A DNA stretch of 64,000 nt from Rhodococcus maanshanensis NBRC 100610 (GTDB taxonomy: Bacteria; Actinomycetota; Actinomycetes; Mycobacteriales; Mycobacteriaceae): the NCBI RefSeq assembly GCF_001894865.1, contig NZ_BCXA01000002.1, positions 186,001 to 250,000 of the forward strand, read 5' to 3'. Shown here piece by piece: positions 43,663 to 54,770 of the stretch (position 1 is its first letter; each line of letters opens with the position of its first letter). The position numbers and the translations under genes are program-made. The notes under the pieces were generated by a model. The model was given only the letters and a program-made list of their open reading frames with translations. It was not told the origin of the DNA and did not search any database.

Positions 43663-45306
43663 CTATCGGAGGTCCCGCCGCCGGAACGCGACAAGGCCGG
43701 CGACGAGCAGCCCCGCATCGATCACCAGGAGCCACACGACAGGGGCGGCCTCGAAGCCCGCGCCTGGCAACTTGGGCGTGTGGCTGAAGGGTTGGAGGTC
43801 GAGCACCCACTGCGGGACGCCCGAGATGGAACCGAGCAGGAACAGGGCCACGAACGTCACCAGCACGCCCCACGCCACCGGGGTGAAACGCGGAACCAGT
43901 CCGAAGAGCAGCACCGTCACCGCCGCCAGCATCCAGACGGCAGGCAGCTGCACGAGCCCGGTGGCAAGCACCCCTGGGAGCTTGCCCCCGACATCGCCTG
44001 CCGCGACACCGTAGGTCACCCCGGCAACCAGCCCGGCGGCGAGCATGGCGACGGCAGGGCCGACGAACGCGAAGACGACATGGCTTGCGGCCCATCGGAT
44101 CCGGCCGACCGCACCGGAGGTCACGGACTCGGCGCGCTGCGCGGTCTCCTCGCCGTGCAGGCGCAGCGCCGAGGAGATCGCGAGCGCAGCGGCGCCGACG
44201 GCGAGCATGGTGAACGCGATCGTGATGAACGCGTCCTCGAGGGCCTGCGTTCCGCCCATCCGGCTGACGATCTCCCGGATCGTGTCGCCGCCGCCGAGCT
44301 CGTCGCCGATCCCGTGCACGACGCTGCCGATCAGCAGTGCGTACAGGCTGATCCCGATGGTCCACGCGATGAGCGTGCCCCGCTGCAGTCGCCAGGACAG
44401 GCCGAACGGGCCGCTCAGCACCCGCGCCGCTGTCGGCGCACCGAGGCGCTCCGCGATCACCCCCGCACCGACGTCCCGCCTGCGCAGCAACGCATACGCC
44501 GCCACGGTGAGCGCGATCGCCGTGGCCAGGTGCAGCAGGAGCACCCACCAGCGGTCGCCCGCGTACGGCCGCACCTGCAGCGACCAGCCCAGCGGCGACA
44601 GCCAGGACAGTGCGGCCGGACCGGCGTCGCCGACGGCACGGAGCGCGAATGCGGTCCCGAGGACGGCGAAGGCGATGCCGCGGGCGGTGCGGGCACTGGT
44701 GCTCAGCTGCGCCGCGACGGCGGCGACCGCCGTGAACACGATGCCGGATGCCGCCAGCGCGAGTCCGAACGCGATCGAGCCCGCGCGCGGCACGTCGGTG
44801 CCGAGCAGTCCCGCCGCGCCGATCGCCCCGGTCGCGATGGACGCGCCGAAGGCGACCAGCAACGCGGCGGTCAGGCCCGCGTACCGGCCGACGACGGTCG
44901 AGTCGAGCAGCTCCGTCCGACCGCTCTCCTCCTCCGCCCTTGTGTGCCGGATGACGGTGAGGATCACCGCGATCGCGATCAGCGTGTAGAAGATCCCGGC
45001 TTTCCAGATGCCGACGGCGCCGAGGCTGTCGTTGTAGATCTCGCCGTACATGGCGCGTTGAGCCGGGCTCCCCATGATGGTGGCGGCGAATGCCGCACGC
45101 TCCGCCTCGTCGGGGTAGATGCTCTCGATGCTGCCCATGTAGACGGGAGCAAGCGGCAGCGAGAGGAGCAGCACCCAGAGCGGTAGCACGATCCGGTCGC
45201 GCCGCAGGAAGAGCCGGACGAAGCCGAGCGTGCCGGTGAGGTTCGACGCCCCGCGCGGAGCCGCCGCGGCCGGATACCGTGGCCCCGCGACTGTCACGGT
45301 GCTCAT
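43663..45306 (-). CDS. ABC exporter permease (tetronasin/polyketide type)
   Basis: 547 residues with about twelve membrane helices, no ATPase motif. Starts with [26 protein letters not shown] and contains [13 protein letters not shown], signatures of the anibiotic exporter permeases related to TnrB3 and M. tuberculosis Rv1217c. Its GTP-independent partner ATPase overlaps it by 4 bp upstream. Such systems export antibiotics or lipophilic drugs; Rv1217c-Rv1218c has been tied to drug efflux. Confidence 0.9.
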   Translation of the reverse strand: MSTVTVAGPRYPAAAAPRGASNLTGTLGFVRLFLRRDRIVLPLWVLLLSLPLAPVYMGSIESIYPDEAERAAFAATIMGSPAQRAMYGEIYNDSLGAVGIWKAGIFYTLIAIAVILTVIRHTRAEEESGRTELLDSTVVGRYAGLTAALLVAFGASIATGAIGAAGLLGTDVPRAGSIAFGLALAASGIVFTAVAAVAAQLSTSARTARGIAFAVLGTAFALRAVGDAGPAALSWLSPLGWSLQVRPYAGDRWWVLLLHLATAIALTVAAYALLRRRDVGAGVIAERLGAPTAARVLSGPFGLSWRLQRGTLIAWTIGISLYALLIGSVVHGIGDELGGGDTIREIVSRMGGTQALEDAFITIAFTMLAVGAAALAISSALRLHGEETAQRAESVTSGAVGRIRWAASHVVFAFVGPAVAMLAAGLVAGVTYGVAAGDVGGKLPGVLATGLVQLPAVWMLAAVTVLLFGLVPRFTPVAWGVLVTFVALFLLGSISGVPQWVLDLQPFSHTPKLPGAGFEAAPVVWLLVIDAGLLVAGLVAFRRRDLR

Positions 45307-46220
45307 GCCGTCACCTTCTCTCCGGTGGGCTCGGGTCCCTCGACCTGGTAGTGGCGAAGGAACAGTTCCTCGAGCGTCGGCGGCTTGCTGACCAGGCTGC
45401 GCACCCCGGCGTCGCCGAGCACGCGGATCAGCTCGCCCAGGTGTTCGCTGTCGACCTGGCAGTGCAGCGTGTGATCGTCGATCGAGATGTCATCGACGCC
45501 CGCGAGCCGGCTGAGGTCGCCTGGGTCGCCCGTCAACTCGGCACTGATCGAGGTGCGGCTCAGGTGTCGCATCGAGGACAGCGAGCCGCTCTCCACGGTC
45601 TTGCCCAACCGGATGATGGTCACCCGGTCGCACAGCGCCTCCACCTCGGACAGGATGTGGCTGGACAGCAGCACGGTGACACCGCGGCGGGCCGCCTCGG
45701 CGACGCAGTCGCGGAAGACCTGTTCCATCAGCGGGTCGAGGCCGGAGGTCGGCTCGTCGAGCAGGAGCAGTCGGGCGTTCGACGACAACGCCGAGATCAG
45801 GGACACCTTCTGCCGGTTGCCCTTCGAGTACGTGCGCGACTTCTTGCGTGGATCGAGGTCGAAGCGCTCGATGAGCTCGGAACGCCTGGCCTCGTCGATG
45901 CCGCCGCGCATCCGGGCCAACAGGTCGATGGTCTCGCCGCCGGTCAGCGACGGCCACAGCGTGACGTCGCCAGGAACGTAGGCCAGGTCGCGGTGCAGGG
46001 CGACGGCGTCACGCCACGGGTCGCGGCCGAGGACAGTGGCGCTGCCCGCGGTCGCGCGCAGGCTGCCGAGCAGCACCCGGATGGTGGTCGACTTGCCCGC
46101 GCCGTTGGGGCCGAGGAAGCCGTGCACCTCGCCGGGCGCGACCTGTAGGTCGAGGCCGTCGAGGGCCCGGGTCTGACCGAACGTCTTGACCAGGTCGCGA
46201 ACGTCGATGAGCGGGTTCAT
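45303..46220 (-). CDS. ABC exporter ATP-binding protein
   Basis: 305 residues (Rv1218c-like). Walker [10 protein letters not shown] (near 37-45), Q-loop, signature [14 protein letters not shown] (with the LSGGQ position as YSKGNRQK), Walker [14 protein letters not shown] and the switch histidine in [15 protein letters not shown]. The C-terminal ~80 residues are the extension of DrrA-type drug exporters. Overlaps both its permease and the TetR gene by 4 bp, giving a three-gene operon. Confidence 0.95.
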   Translation of the reverse strand: MNPLIDVRDLVKTFGQTRALDGLDLQVAPGEVHGFLGPNGAGKSTTIRVLLGSLRATAGSATVLGRDPWRDAVALHRDLAYVPGDVTLWPSLTGGETIDLLARMRGGIDEARRSELIERFDLDPRKKSRTYSKGNRQKVSLISALSSNARLLLLDEPTSGLDPLMEQVFRDCVAEAARRGVTVLLSSHILSEVEALCDRVTIIRLGKTVESGSLSSMRHLSRTSISAELTGDPGDLSRLAGVDDISIDDHTLHCQVDSEHLGELIRVLGDAGVRSLVSKPPTLEELFLRHYQVEGPEPTGEKVTA

Positions 46221-46888
46221 GGCATCTCCTCGGTTGGGGCATCGGCGGCCAGGAAGGCGTCGAGCAGCGAGGAGTCGGTGAAGATCCCCTCGGCGTACAT
46301 CTCGAGAGCGGGCAGGGTGATCTCGTCCGACAGGTCGCGGATGGCCGTGGCGTAGTCGAGCGCTCCCTCCCGGTCCGCCCTTATCTGTAGGTAGAGCAGC
46401 AGCGCGCCGACGTTGTTCAGGGTGAGATACCGCGCCCGCGCCTTCGGGTCGCGGCTCGCTCGCAGCTTGCCGGAGCGCACTCCGATCGCGAGGTACTCCT
46501 CGGTGTCGGCCACCATGTGCTCGAAGAGGGACTCGGCGAGCCGGCCGCCTGCCTGGAAGCTGCGGACCATGTACGCGACGACCGGCGCGTACTGCTCGAG
46601 TTCGCTCAGCGCCGCGATCGCGCCCGCAGGCCCCGGCGTCGACATGGCCTGAGCCTTCTGTTCCCTGATGATCTCGAGAACGTGCGCGTCACATTCGGCG
46701 CGCAGTCCGTCCTTGGAGCCGAAATGGTGGTTCACCAGCCCGGGGGAGACCCCCGCCGCGGTCGCGATGGCGCGGACGCCGGTGACGAAGCCCTGCTCGC
46801 CGAAGACCCGGATCGCCGTGTCGCGGATCCGCGCACGGGTGGTCAGGTCCCGGTCGGGGGTGGTTGGCTCGGCTGGCATTGAACGCAT
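46217..46888 (-). CDS. TetR-family repressor of the ABC exporter operon
   Basis: 223 residues from ATG 46888, chosen because TAATCT ends 7 nt upstream on the minus strand, giving a leaderless start; ATG 46879 is the alternative. The N-terminal HTH reads [44 protein letters not shown], and the C-terminal ligand domain has a hydrophobic core as in Rv1219c. It presumably represses its own operon through the palindrome that covers its promoter, with the exporter's drug substrate as inducer. Confidence 0.92.
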   Translation of the reverse strand: MRSMPAEPTTPDRDLTTRARIRDTAIRVFGEQGFVTGVRAIATAAGVSPGLVNHHFGSKDGLRAECDAHVLEIIREQKAQAMSTPGPAGAIAALSELEQYAPVVAYMVRSFQAGGRLAESLFEHMVADTEEYLAIGVRSGKLRASRDPKARARYLTLNNVGALLLYLQIRADREGALDYATAIRDLSDEITLPALEMYAEGIFTDSSLLDAFLAADAPTEEMP

Positions 46889-46913
46889 GTTTAGAAGATT
46901 AAACACTCGTTCA
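46880..46913. promoter_or_regulatory. TetR operator with two nested inverted repeats
   Basis: TGAACGNNTGTTTA-N6-TAAACANNCGTTCA: inner TGTTTA/TAAACA arms and outer TGAACG/CGTTCA arms are perfect, with 12 of 14 positions in each half symmetric. The centre includes the -10 element (TAATCT on the minus strand, 46901-46896) and the transcription start, so occupancy would block the tetR-ABC operon directly. Confidence 0.75.
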
Positions 46914-46982
46914 GTCGCTCGGCAACGGTTCTCCCGTCAAGAGGCCGTAAAAATTCGCCGACGAAGGCGGCAGTCGGTGCCG

Positions 46983-47666
46983 CTACTCCGAACGCGACGC
47001 GCAGAGCAGGCCGTCGCCCACCGGCAGCAGCACCTTCGTCAGGCGGTCGTCCTCCGCGATCGCCCGTGCTGCCGCACGCACGGCGAGGGTGGTCGCGTCG
47101 CGCTGGTTGGGGTCGGCGACCCGACCGCCGAGCAGCGCGTTGTGCAGGACGATCACCCCTCCTGGCCGGAGCAGCCGGACCCCCTCGGCGACGAACTGCG
47201 GGTGGTCGGCGGGCGAGGTGTCCACGAACACCAGGTCGTAGGCGGCGTCGGCGAGACGGGGCAGCACGTCCAGTCCCCAGCCGTTGATCAGCCGGGTGCG
47301 GCCGGGCGCGATCTCGCCGGACCGGAACGCGTCCTTGGCGGCCCGCTGGTGCTCGGGTTCGGTGTCGATGGTGGTCAGGACCCCGTCGGCACGCATGCCG
47401 TCGAGCAACCACAGCCCGCTCACGCCTGCACCGGTCCCGATCTCGACCACGGTCTTGGCGTCGAGCATCTGGGTGAACAGGCTCAACAGCGCGCCGACGG
47501 ACGGCGGAACCGGGGTCGCGCCGAGATCCTCCGCCCGTTCGCGTGCGAGCGTGAGGACCGCGTCCTCGAGGACCGATTCCTCGGTGTGAGCCAGCAGCTG
47601 CTCGGCGTTGTTGTGCACGAATCCGAGGTTATAGCCGACACGCTGTGGTGGAGTCGAGGCGCGCAC
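46983..47666 (-). CDS. O-methyltransferase, COMT-like
   Basis: 227 residues (Rv1220c-like). SAM-binding motif [16 protein letters not shown] (near 94-109), acidic residue in [13 protein letters not shown], and the metal-site region [13 protein letters not shown], where the family often has D-A-D; the first Asp is kept but the second is replaced. It lacks a clear N-terminal extension; start GTG 47666 is tentative. Catechol-type or small-molecule methylation is likely; substrate unknown. It lies between the TetR gene and divergent sigE, as in Mycobacterium. Confidence 0.88.
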   Translation of the reverse strand: MRASTPPQRVGYNLGFVHNNAEQLLAHTEESVLEDAVLTLARERAEDLGATPVPPSVGALLSLFTQMLDAKTVVEIGTGAGVSGLWLLDGMRADGVLTTIDTEPEHQRAAKDAFRSGEIAPGRTRLINGWGLDVLPRLADAAYDLVFVDTSPADHPQFVAEGVRLLRPGGVIVLHNALLGGRVADPNQRDATTLAVRAAARAIAEDDRLTKVLLPVGDGLLCASRSE

Positions 47667-47693
47667 GTGATATTGGCCGCTGACCCGCAGATT

Positions 47694-47727
47694 CTCAGCT
47701 GAACCTCAGGTTGCTCACACATCTCAC
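47694..47727 (+). promoter_or_regulatory. Run of four CTCA(G/C) direct repeats upstream of sigE
   Basis: CTCAG at 47694 and 47705, then CTCAC at 47714 and 47723, with spacings of 11, 9 and 9 bp. This resembles the loosely conserved direct octamers bound by the response regulator MprA, known to activate sigE in M. tuberculosis. It lies about 175-205 bp before the sigE start. Confidence 0.4.
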
Positions 47728-47900
47728 ACATTTGGATCAGAAAAGGTGGGTCCACACGAGATCGCTGACCGCCCCGGAAGGGGGTACCGGACGAAACCGT
47801 CGAGGGGAACAAACCCGACACTTCGGGGGTTGTGCCTTTTGTCCAGATCGTCCTGTGCTCGCTCACCAGCTGTCCTTAGCAGGAGGTTTCCACAATCTCG

Positions 47901-48515
47901 ATGGTCAACGCCGTTCCCGCCTTCGATGCGGAATTCACCGAGTCGGCTGATCTGAGCGGTACCGCCGCCTTCGACGCCACCGGCGATCAGACCGCCATGC
48001 CCTCATGGGACGAGCTCGTCCGTGAGCACGGCGACCGGGTGTATCGGCTGGCCTACCGGCTCTCGGGCAACGCCCAGGACGCCGAGGACCTCACCCAGGA
48101 GACCTTCATCCGGGTGTTCCGGTCGCTCTCGAACTACCAGGCGGGCACCTTCGAGGGGTGGCTGCACCGGATCACCACGAACCTGTTCCTCGACATGGTG
48201 CGGCGCCGCAACCGGATCAAGATGGAGGCACTGCCCGAGGACTACGAGCGGGTCCCGTCCGACCGCCCGAACCCCGAGCAGATCTACCACGATGCCCGGC
48301 TCGATCCCGAGTTGCAGTCCGCGCTGGACTCGCTGGCGCCCGAGTTCCGCGCCGCGGTGGTGCTCTGTGACGTCGAAGGCCTGTCATACGAGGAGATCGG
48401 TGCCACACTGGGAGTCAAGCTCGGTACCGTACGCAGCCGAATCCACCGTGGGCGGCAGGCGCTCAAGGAGTATCTGACCGCGGTGTCGGGGACAGGGAAG
48501 ATGACATTCGCATGA
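47901..48515 (+). CDS. sigE: ECF sigma factor SigE
   Basis: 204 residues; ATG 47901 is the only in-frame start after an upstream stop at 47878-47880. AGGAGG lies 15 nt upstream, longer than ideal. Region 2 ([30 protein letters not shown], near 51-80) and region 4 ([47 protein letters not shown]) are complete. Orthologue of Rv1221 SigE, the envelope-stress sigma factor, shorter at the N-terminus than the longest mycobacterial form. It forms the sigE-rseA-htrA-tatB block with tight spacing. Confidence 0.95.
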   Translation: MVNAVPAFDAEFTESADLSGTAAFDATGDQTAMPSWDELVREHGDRVYRLAYRLSGNAQDAEDLTQETFIRVFRSLSNYQAGTFEGWLHRITTNLFLDMVRRRNRIKMEALPEDYERVPSDRPNPEQIYHDARLDPELQSALDSLAPEFRAAVVLCDVEGLSYEEIGATLGVKLGTVRSRIHRGRQALKEYLTAVSGTGKMTFA

Positions 48516-48934
48516 CCGTGCAGGAGGGTTGGATGACGCAGGCCAGGAAACCGCGCCGCTTCAGCTCTACCGAGCACCTGGCCAGCGAGGCGATCGCGGC
48601 GTACGTCGATGGCGAACTGCAGATGAACGCCTACCTGCGGGCCGCGCAGCACCTGTCGATGTGCCCCGAGTGCGCGGCCGAGGTCGACGCCCAGCACCAT
48701 GCGCGCGGCGCGCTCCGGCAGGCCTCCGAGATCAGCATGCCCAGTTCGCTTCTCGGGATACTCAGCCAGATCCCGATGTGCACCCCGCTCCCGGACGCCG
48801 ACAGCACGACGCTGGACCGCGGTCGTCGCTTCGCCGAGCGGTCCGGCTTCCGGCGCCCCGACGGCAAGGCAGGCGCCGTGCTCGCGGCCATGGTCACGTC
48901 GTACTCGTTCGCGTCGTGGCGCAAGCGGCGGTAG
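48512..48934 (+). CDS. rseA: Anti-sigma-E factor RseA
   Basis: 140 residues, overlapping the sigE stop by 4 bp. It carries the zinc anti-sigma motif H-x3-C-x2-C ([11 protein letters not shown], near 46-57), which binds and inactivates SigE and releases it on oxidation or phosphorylation. No membrane helix, as in Rv1222. C-terminal tail is basic (SFASWRKRR). Confidence 0.93.
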   Translation: MTVQEGWMTQARKPRRFSSTEHLASEAIAAYVDGELQMNAYLRAAQHLSMCPECAAEVDAQHHARGALRQASEISMPSSLLGILSQIPMCTPLPDADSTTLDRGRRFAERSGFRRPDGKAGAVLAAMVTSYSFASWRKRR

Positions 48935-48940
48935 GCGCCG

Positions 48941-49012
48941 CCGCGTCGGTGACCGCGCGACGCACCGCGTCGGTGACTGCTGGTCCCGCCGCGTCGGTGA
49001 TACTGGGATCCG
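48941..49012. repeat. Three 24-bp direct repeats between rseA and htrA
   Basis: CCGCGTCGGTGA recurs at 48941, 48965 and 48989, exactly 24 bp apart, with diverged remainder. It lies between rseA (stop 48934) and htrA (start 49044). It may be a leftover of coding expansion or a spacer; no function is evident. Confidence 0.6.
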
Positions 49013-49019
49013 TGACTGA

Positions 49020-50543
<1,524 letters not shown>

Positions 50544-50617
50544 GCGGCGCCATCGGAGGGCAAGCGGTATGCGATGTGAATTCGGCACTGATAGCGGCGC
50601 GGATCGCCGCGGGCACG

Positions 50618-50629
50618 TAGGCTGACCCG
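50618..50629 (+). promoter_or_regulatory. Leaderless-type -10 of tatB
   Basis: TAGGCT at 50618-50623, six bases, then GTG 50630. No ribosome binding site is present in between. Confidence 0.55.
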
Positions 50630-51040
50630 GTGTTTGGCAACATTGGCTGGGGCGAGTTCATGGTCCTACTCGTCGCGGCGCTCGTGATCCTCGGACCCGA
50701 GCGGTTGCCCGGTGCCGTCTCCTGGGTGACGAAGTCGCTGCGCCAGGTCCGTGACTACGCGGGCGGCGCGACGCAGCAGCTCAAGGACGAGCTCGGTCCC
50801 GAGTTCGAGGATCTGCGCAAGCCGCTCTCCGATCTGCAGCAGCTGCGGGGGATGACGCCCCGCTCGGTGATCACCAAGCATCTGCTCGACGGGGACGACT
50901 CGATCCTGACCGGCAACTTCGACGCGAAGCCGAAGAGCAGCGGTGGGCCAGGCGGCCCCGCCCTGCCCTCCTCGCCGCAACGCGATTCGACACCGCTCGC
51001 CTCCGGTGAGCGCCCGCCGTACGACGCCGACGCCACCTAG
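50630..51040 (+). CDS. tatB: Sec-independent translocase subunit TatB
   Basis: 136 residues. N-terminal [28 protein letters not shown] is the TatB hairpin: short helix, membrane helix, then the conserved GPERLP hinge and an amphipathic helix ([27 protein letters not shown]). A disordered tail follows. With TatA and TatC elsewhere it forms the receptor for twin-arginine signal peptides, which in this window would include the deacetylase. Rv1224 is the positional orthologue. Its stop shares CTAG with that of the convergent gene. Confidence 0.95.
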   Translation: MFGNIGWGEFMVLLVAALVILGPERLPGAVSWVTKSLRQVRDYAGGATQQLKDELGPEFEDLRKPLSDLQQLRGMTPRSVITKHLLDGDDSILTGNFDAKPKSSGGPGGPALPSSPQRDSTPLASGERPPYDADAT

Positions 51041-51981
51041 GGCCAGTCGAACGGAATCCAGTCGCTGGTCGCCGGATTCCGGTGGAAAGCAACGAATATC
51101 GAACTCTCCTCGCCCGGGCGTTCCGGGTCGAACAGGACCTGTGTCGTGCCCTGGTCCGGTACCCGGTGCAGGCTGGGAACCCGCCGAGTGACCCACCGCG
51201 TGACGCCCTTGGTGTCGGTGAAGGTCACCGTCGCGTCGATGCCCGCGATCGACACCGTGCCGTCCTCCTGAGGACTGTCGACGAGCACGTTGACGTCGGC
51301 GATCGTGCCCGGCACCCGTAGCCCGCGGACCAACAGGCGGTCACGCTCCTCGAGTTGGGCGGACTGCCTGCGGAACCGGAACACAGTCCGCGACACCGCC
51401 GCCCCGGTGGTCGCCAGCAGGAGCAGGGGAATCCAGACTTTCGTGTAGTAGCCCACCCAGGCGAGCGGGCTCCACGGCGTCTCGGTCATGGTGATCGGGT
51501 CGATGGCCGCGCCGACCTGCGACGGTGGCCACCAGTTCATGGTGGACACCACGAAGCCGAGGGAGACACCAGCCCAGCCGGCCGCGGCCATGATGCCGGG
51601 GCAGCGGTGCCGTCCGAGGAAGGTCGCGAGATCGTCGGACATCCCGACACCGAACAGGACGTAGCCGAAGGCCGCCCCGAACGGCCACCAGAGCCACGTC
51701 GGCGCCTCGTCGAACCTCGCCTCGTCGGCGAACGTGGTGTCGATGACGGCGTGCCGGAAGATGTCGGCGACACAGGCCAGGCCGTATCCCAGCAGGGCCG
51801 CGCAGGCCACGAACACCGCGAACCGGAAACAGAGCCACAGCAGGAAGGAGGGGCTGCCGCGCCTGGACTCGAGTTCGTCGTGCCGTCGCCTGGCCGGATC
51901 CAGTGTGCTCAATGCCCCCGCCTCGTCCACCGTCAAGGAAGCCACACTGTAGCGCCGTTCCTGCTTCGGTGATCCGCGCAT
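51037..51981 (-). CDS. Four-helix membrane protein with a C-terminal beta domain
   Basis: 314 residues, not firmly assigned. Four likely membrane helices (near 46-70, 95-112, 130-150, 182-198), then a soluble C-terminal beta domain with [20 protein letters not shown] and [21 protein letters not shown], the DUF3592-like pattern found in many actinobacterial membrane proteins. Start uncertain: ATG 51981 or a later GTG. It overlaps the tatB stop by 4 bp and is divergent from the CO dehydrogenase cluster. Confidence 0.7.
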   Translation of the reverse strand: MRGSPKQERRYSVASLTVDEAGALSTLDPARRRHDELESRRGSPSFLLWLCFRFAVFVACAALLGYGLACVADIFRHAVIDTTFADEARFDEAPTWLWWPFGAAFGYVLFGVGMSDDLATFLGRHRCPGIMAAAGWAGVSLGFVVSTMNWWPPSQVGAAIDPITMTETPWSPLAWVGYYTKVWIPLLLLATTGAAVSRTVFRFRRQSAQLEERDRLLVRGLRVPGTIADVNVLVDSPQEDGTVSIAGIDATVTFTDTKGVTRWVTRRVPSLHRVPDQGTTQVLFDPERPGEESSIFVAFHRNPATSDWIPFDWP

Positions 51982-52055
51982 TCGGCGTAGCGTCCAGCCA
52001 TGGGAACCACCCGGGGCGCCCGCAACCAGTCGGTCGACGCGGAGGGTGACGTCTG

Positions 52056-53183
52056 ATGCGCGATGTCCTCGCCGAGCTGTTGGCGATCTGGCGTGCGGGC
52101 GGGACGGCGGGCGTCGGCACGGTGGTGCAGACCTTCAGGTCCGCGCCGAGGCCCCCTGGCGCGGCGATGGTGGTCGCCCCCGACGGCACCGTGGCCGGCT
52201 CGGTCTCGGGTGGCTGTGTGGAGGGGGCCGTCTACGAGCTGGCCCTTGAGGTGGTCGAGTCCGGCAGGCCGGAGCTCGAGCGGTACGGAGTCACCGATGA
52301 CGATGCCTTTGCGGTGGGGCTGACCTGCGGAGGCATTCTCGACGTCTACGTCGAGCCGATCTCCCGCCACACCTTTCCCGAGCTCGCCGAGGTGGCCGAG
52401 GACATCGAGCGCGAACGCCCGGTGGCAGTGGCGACGGTGATCGAACACCCCCGGTCCGCCTGGGTCGGTCGCCGGATGATCGTGCGGCCGGACGGGATCG
52501 GTGGAACGGTCGGGTCCGCGCGGGCCGATACCGCGATCGCCGATGACGCCCGTGGTCTGCTCGCGGCGGGACGGACCGGGGTGCTCACCTACGGCCCCGA
52601 CGGGCAGCGGAGGGGAGAGGGGATGCGCGTGTTCGTCGCGAGTCATGCCCCGAGTCCGCGCATGCTCGTGTTCGGCGCCATCGACTTCGCCGCGGCGGTG
52701 GCCCATCAGGGGGCCTTCCTCGGCTACCGCGTCACGGTGTGCGACGCCAGGGCGGTGTTCGCAACGCACACCCGTTTCCCGACCGCGGACGAGGTCGTCG
52801 TGGACTGGCCGCACCGCTACCTGCAGTCGCAGATCGACGCCGACGCGATCGACGGCCGCACGGTGATCTGTGTGCTCACCCACGACCCCAAGTTCGATGT
52901 CCCGTTGCTGGCCCTCGCGCTCCGGCTGCCCGAGGTCGGCTTTGTCGGGGCGATGGGGTCGCGGCGTACCCACCGCGACCGGCTGCAGCGCCTGCGCGAG
53001 GCGGGGCTCACCGAGGCGGAGCTGGCACGGCTGTCCAGCCCGATCGGACTCGACATCGGGGCCCGCACGCCCGAGGAGACCGCGGTGTCCATCGCCGCCG
53101 AGATCATCGAGTTGCGATGGGGTGGGGGCGGCGAGCGGCTGACCGCGATCGAGGGCCGGATCCACCACGACGAATCCCTTTGA
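52056..53183 (+). CDS. XdhC/CoxI-family molybdenum enzyme maturation factor
   Basis: 375 residues. N-terminal XdhC domain (GTVVQTFRSAPRPPGAAMVV, DGTVAGSVSGGCVEGAVYE) and C-terminal Rossmann domain with the C-terminal XdhC_C motif (FVGAMGSRRTHRDRLQRLREAG, IGLDIGARTPEETAVSIAAEI). XdhC/CoxI proteins bind molybdopterin cofactor and help sulfurate it before insertion into the large subunit. GGAGGG lies upstream of the ATG. It is the first gene of the CO dehydrogenase region, with 115 bp before coxM. Confidence 0.85.
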   Translation: MRDVLAELLAIWRAGGTAGVGTVVQTFRSAPRPPGAAMVVAPDGTVAGSVSGGCVEGAVYELALEVVESGRPELERYGVTDDDAFAVGLTCGGILDVYVEPISRHTFPELAEVAEDIERERPVAVATVIEHPRSAWVGRRMIVRPDGIGGTVGSARADTAIADDARGLLAAGRTGVLTYGPDGQRRGEGMRVFVASHAPSPRMLVFGAIDFAAAVAHQGAFLGYRVTVCDARAVFATHTRFPTADEVVVDWPHRYLQSQIDADAIDGRTVICVLTHDPKFDVPLLALALRLPEVGFVGAMGSRRTHRDRLQRLREAGLTEAELARLSSPIGLDIGARTPEETAVSIAAEIIELRWGGGGERLTAIEGRIHHDESL

Positions 53184-53236
53184 CGCCCGCCCGCGCGAGC
53201 CGTTTGCGGACAGGTCGCGGTGATCGCACGGGGCGC

Positions 53237-53265
53237 TTGACACCCCCGGTGGACCGGTCGAGTCT
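53237..53265 (+). promoter_or_regulatory. Putative sigma-A-type promoter before coxM
   Basis: TTGACA at 53237-53242, a 17-bp spacer, then GAGTCT at 53260-53265, 33 bp before the coxM start. The -35 is consensus, the -10 weak. Confidence 0.4.
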
Positions 53266-53298
53266 GGATTTGTCCCCATGCGATGCGAGGTGGATCAG

Positions 53299-54165
53299 AT
53301 GCAGGTCCCTGGACCTTTTGAATACGAGCGAGCGACGAGCGTCGACGAGGCGATCGGACTGCTCGAACGGCTGGGGAGCGAGGCTCGACTGGTGGCCGGC
53401 GGCCACAGCCTGCTCCCGATGATGAAGCTGCGGCTGGCGAACCCCGAGTACCTCATCGACATCAACCCGCTGCACGACGAGCTCGGTCACATCACGGTCG
53501 AGCCGTCGGGCGTGCGGATCGGTGCGATGGTGCGACACCGGGAGTTGCTCGAGTCAGCGGAGCTGGCCGCGCTGTGGCCGATCTTCCGGGACGCCGAGCG
53601 GGTGATCGCCGACCCGGTGGTGCGCAACCGAGGCACGATCGGCGGATCGCTCTGTCAGGCGGACCCGGCCGAGGACCTCAGCACGGTGTGCGAGGTGCTC
53701 GACGCGACCTGCGTGCTGCGCGGGCCGGGCGGCGAGCGCACGATCGGCATGTCCGAGTTCCACCTCGGGCCGTACGAGACCGCCGCGGCGGACGACGAGA
53801 TCCTCACCGAGATCCGCATCCCCTTCCGCGATCACGGGTCGAATGCTTACGCGAAAGTGGAAAGACGCGTGGGGGATTGGGCGATCGCCGCGGCGGGAGC
53901 CGCGGTGTGGCTGGACGGCCCGATCATCGTCGAGGCGAGGATCGGTCTCACCGCGGTGAACGCCGACCGGTCCGGGTTCGGTGAGGTGTACGAGTTCCTC
54001 CTCGGCAAGCCGTGCACCGACGAGGTGGCCCTCTATGCGGGTGATCTGGCGTCGCGGCACTGCGAACCGGTCACCGACATGCGTGGGACCGCGGAGTACA
54101 AGCGGCACCTGGCCAAGGAACTCACCCGTCGCGCGTTGCGCACGGCGGCCGGACGGGTCCACTAG
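53299..54165 (+). CDS. coxM: Aerobic CO dehydrogenase FAD subunit
   Basis: 288 residues from ATG 53299, which has GAGGTGG before it; an in-frame ATG at 53278 is less well placed. FAD-binding type-2 domain: [24 protein letters not shown] (near 35-58) and the second FAD motif [23 protein letters not shown] (near 97-119). It passes electrons from the Fe-S subunit via FAD to the quinone pool. The xanthine oxidase-type MSL order (medium, small, large) is intact. Confidence 0.95.
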   Translation: MQVPGPFEYERATSVDEAIGLLERLGSEARLVAGGHSLLPMMKLRLANPEYLIDINPLHDELGHITVEPSGVRIGAMVRHRELLESAELAALWPIFRDAERVIADPVVRNRGTIGGSLCQADPAEDLSTVCEVLDATCVLRGPGGERTIGMSEFHLGPYETAAADDEILTEIRIPFRDHGSNAYAKVERRVGDWAIAAAGAAVWLDGPIIVEARIGLTAVNADRSGFGEVYEFLLGKPCTDEVALYAGDLASRHCEPVTDMRGTAEYKRHLAKELTRRALRTAAGRVH

Positions 54166-54203
54166 CGAGGGCAGGTCGGGGGACCAGGGAAGGACGAGAA
54201 GAC

Positions 54204-54770
54204 ATGCAGGTGACGATGACCGTCAACGGCAGCGAGGTCACGGAGGACGTCGAGCCCCGAATGCTCCTTGTGCACTTCCTGCGAGATCAGCTGGGACTGA
54301 CCGGAACCCATTGGGGCTGCGACACCAGCAACTGCGGCACCTGCGTGGTGCTGGTGGACGGCGAGCCGGTGAAGTCCTGCACGATGTTGGCCGCGATGGC
54401 CGCCGGGCACGAGGTGCGGACCGTCGAGGGCCTCGAACGGGACGGCGAGCTCGACCCGGTCCAGCAGGGCTTCATGGAATGTCACGGCCTGCAGTGCGGC
54501 TTCTGCACCCCCGGCATGATGATGACCGCCAGGGCCCTGCTCGACAGCACCCCGCACCCGGACGAGCAGGCCATTCGCGAGGCGATCTCCGGGCAGATCT
54601 GCCGGTGTACCGGGTACACCACGATCGTCCGCTCCGTGCAGTGGGCCGCGGCGCACGAGGAGGGCGCGGCCCGCGAACCGGAACCGGAGCGCGGCACCGG
54701 TCCCACCGCGGCGCAGCCCGAGGCGAGCTCACAGCCGCGCGTCACCGAGCACGTCGGAGGTGCATCATGA
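54204..54770 (+). CDS. coxS: Aerobic CO dehydrogenase iron-sulfur subunit
   Basis: 188 residues, with a ~25-residue Pro/Glu-rich tail beyond the family's usual length. Two [2Fe-2S] clusters: plant-type C39, C44, C47, C59 ([11 protein letters not shown]...SC) and the helical pair C98, C101, C133, C135 ([16 protein letters not shown]). Relays electrons from the Mo centre to FAD. Stop overlaps the coxL start. Confidence 0.96.
   Translation: MQVTMTVNGSEVTEDVEPRMLLVHFLRDQLGLTGTHWGCDTSNCGTCVVLVDGEPVKSCTMLAAMAAGHEVRTVEGLERDGELDPVQQGFMECHGLQCGFCTPGMMMTARALLDSTPHPDEQAIREAISGQICRCTGYTTIVRSVQWAAAHEEGAAREPEPERGTGPTAAQPEASSQPRVTEHVGGAS

Noticed and set aside
43531-45186. 551-codon plus-strand frame opposite the ABC permease
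   Set aside because: Arg/Gly/Asp-rich shadow; the permease on the minus strand has a clean membrane-protein profile.
46889-46906. Longer TetR start at GTG 46906
   Set aside because: It would place the start codon upstream of the -10 element inside the palindromic operator; ATG 46888 fits the promoter geometry better.
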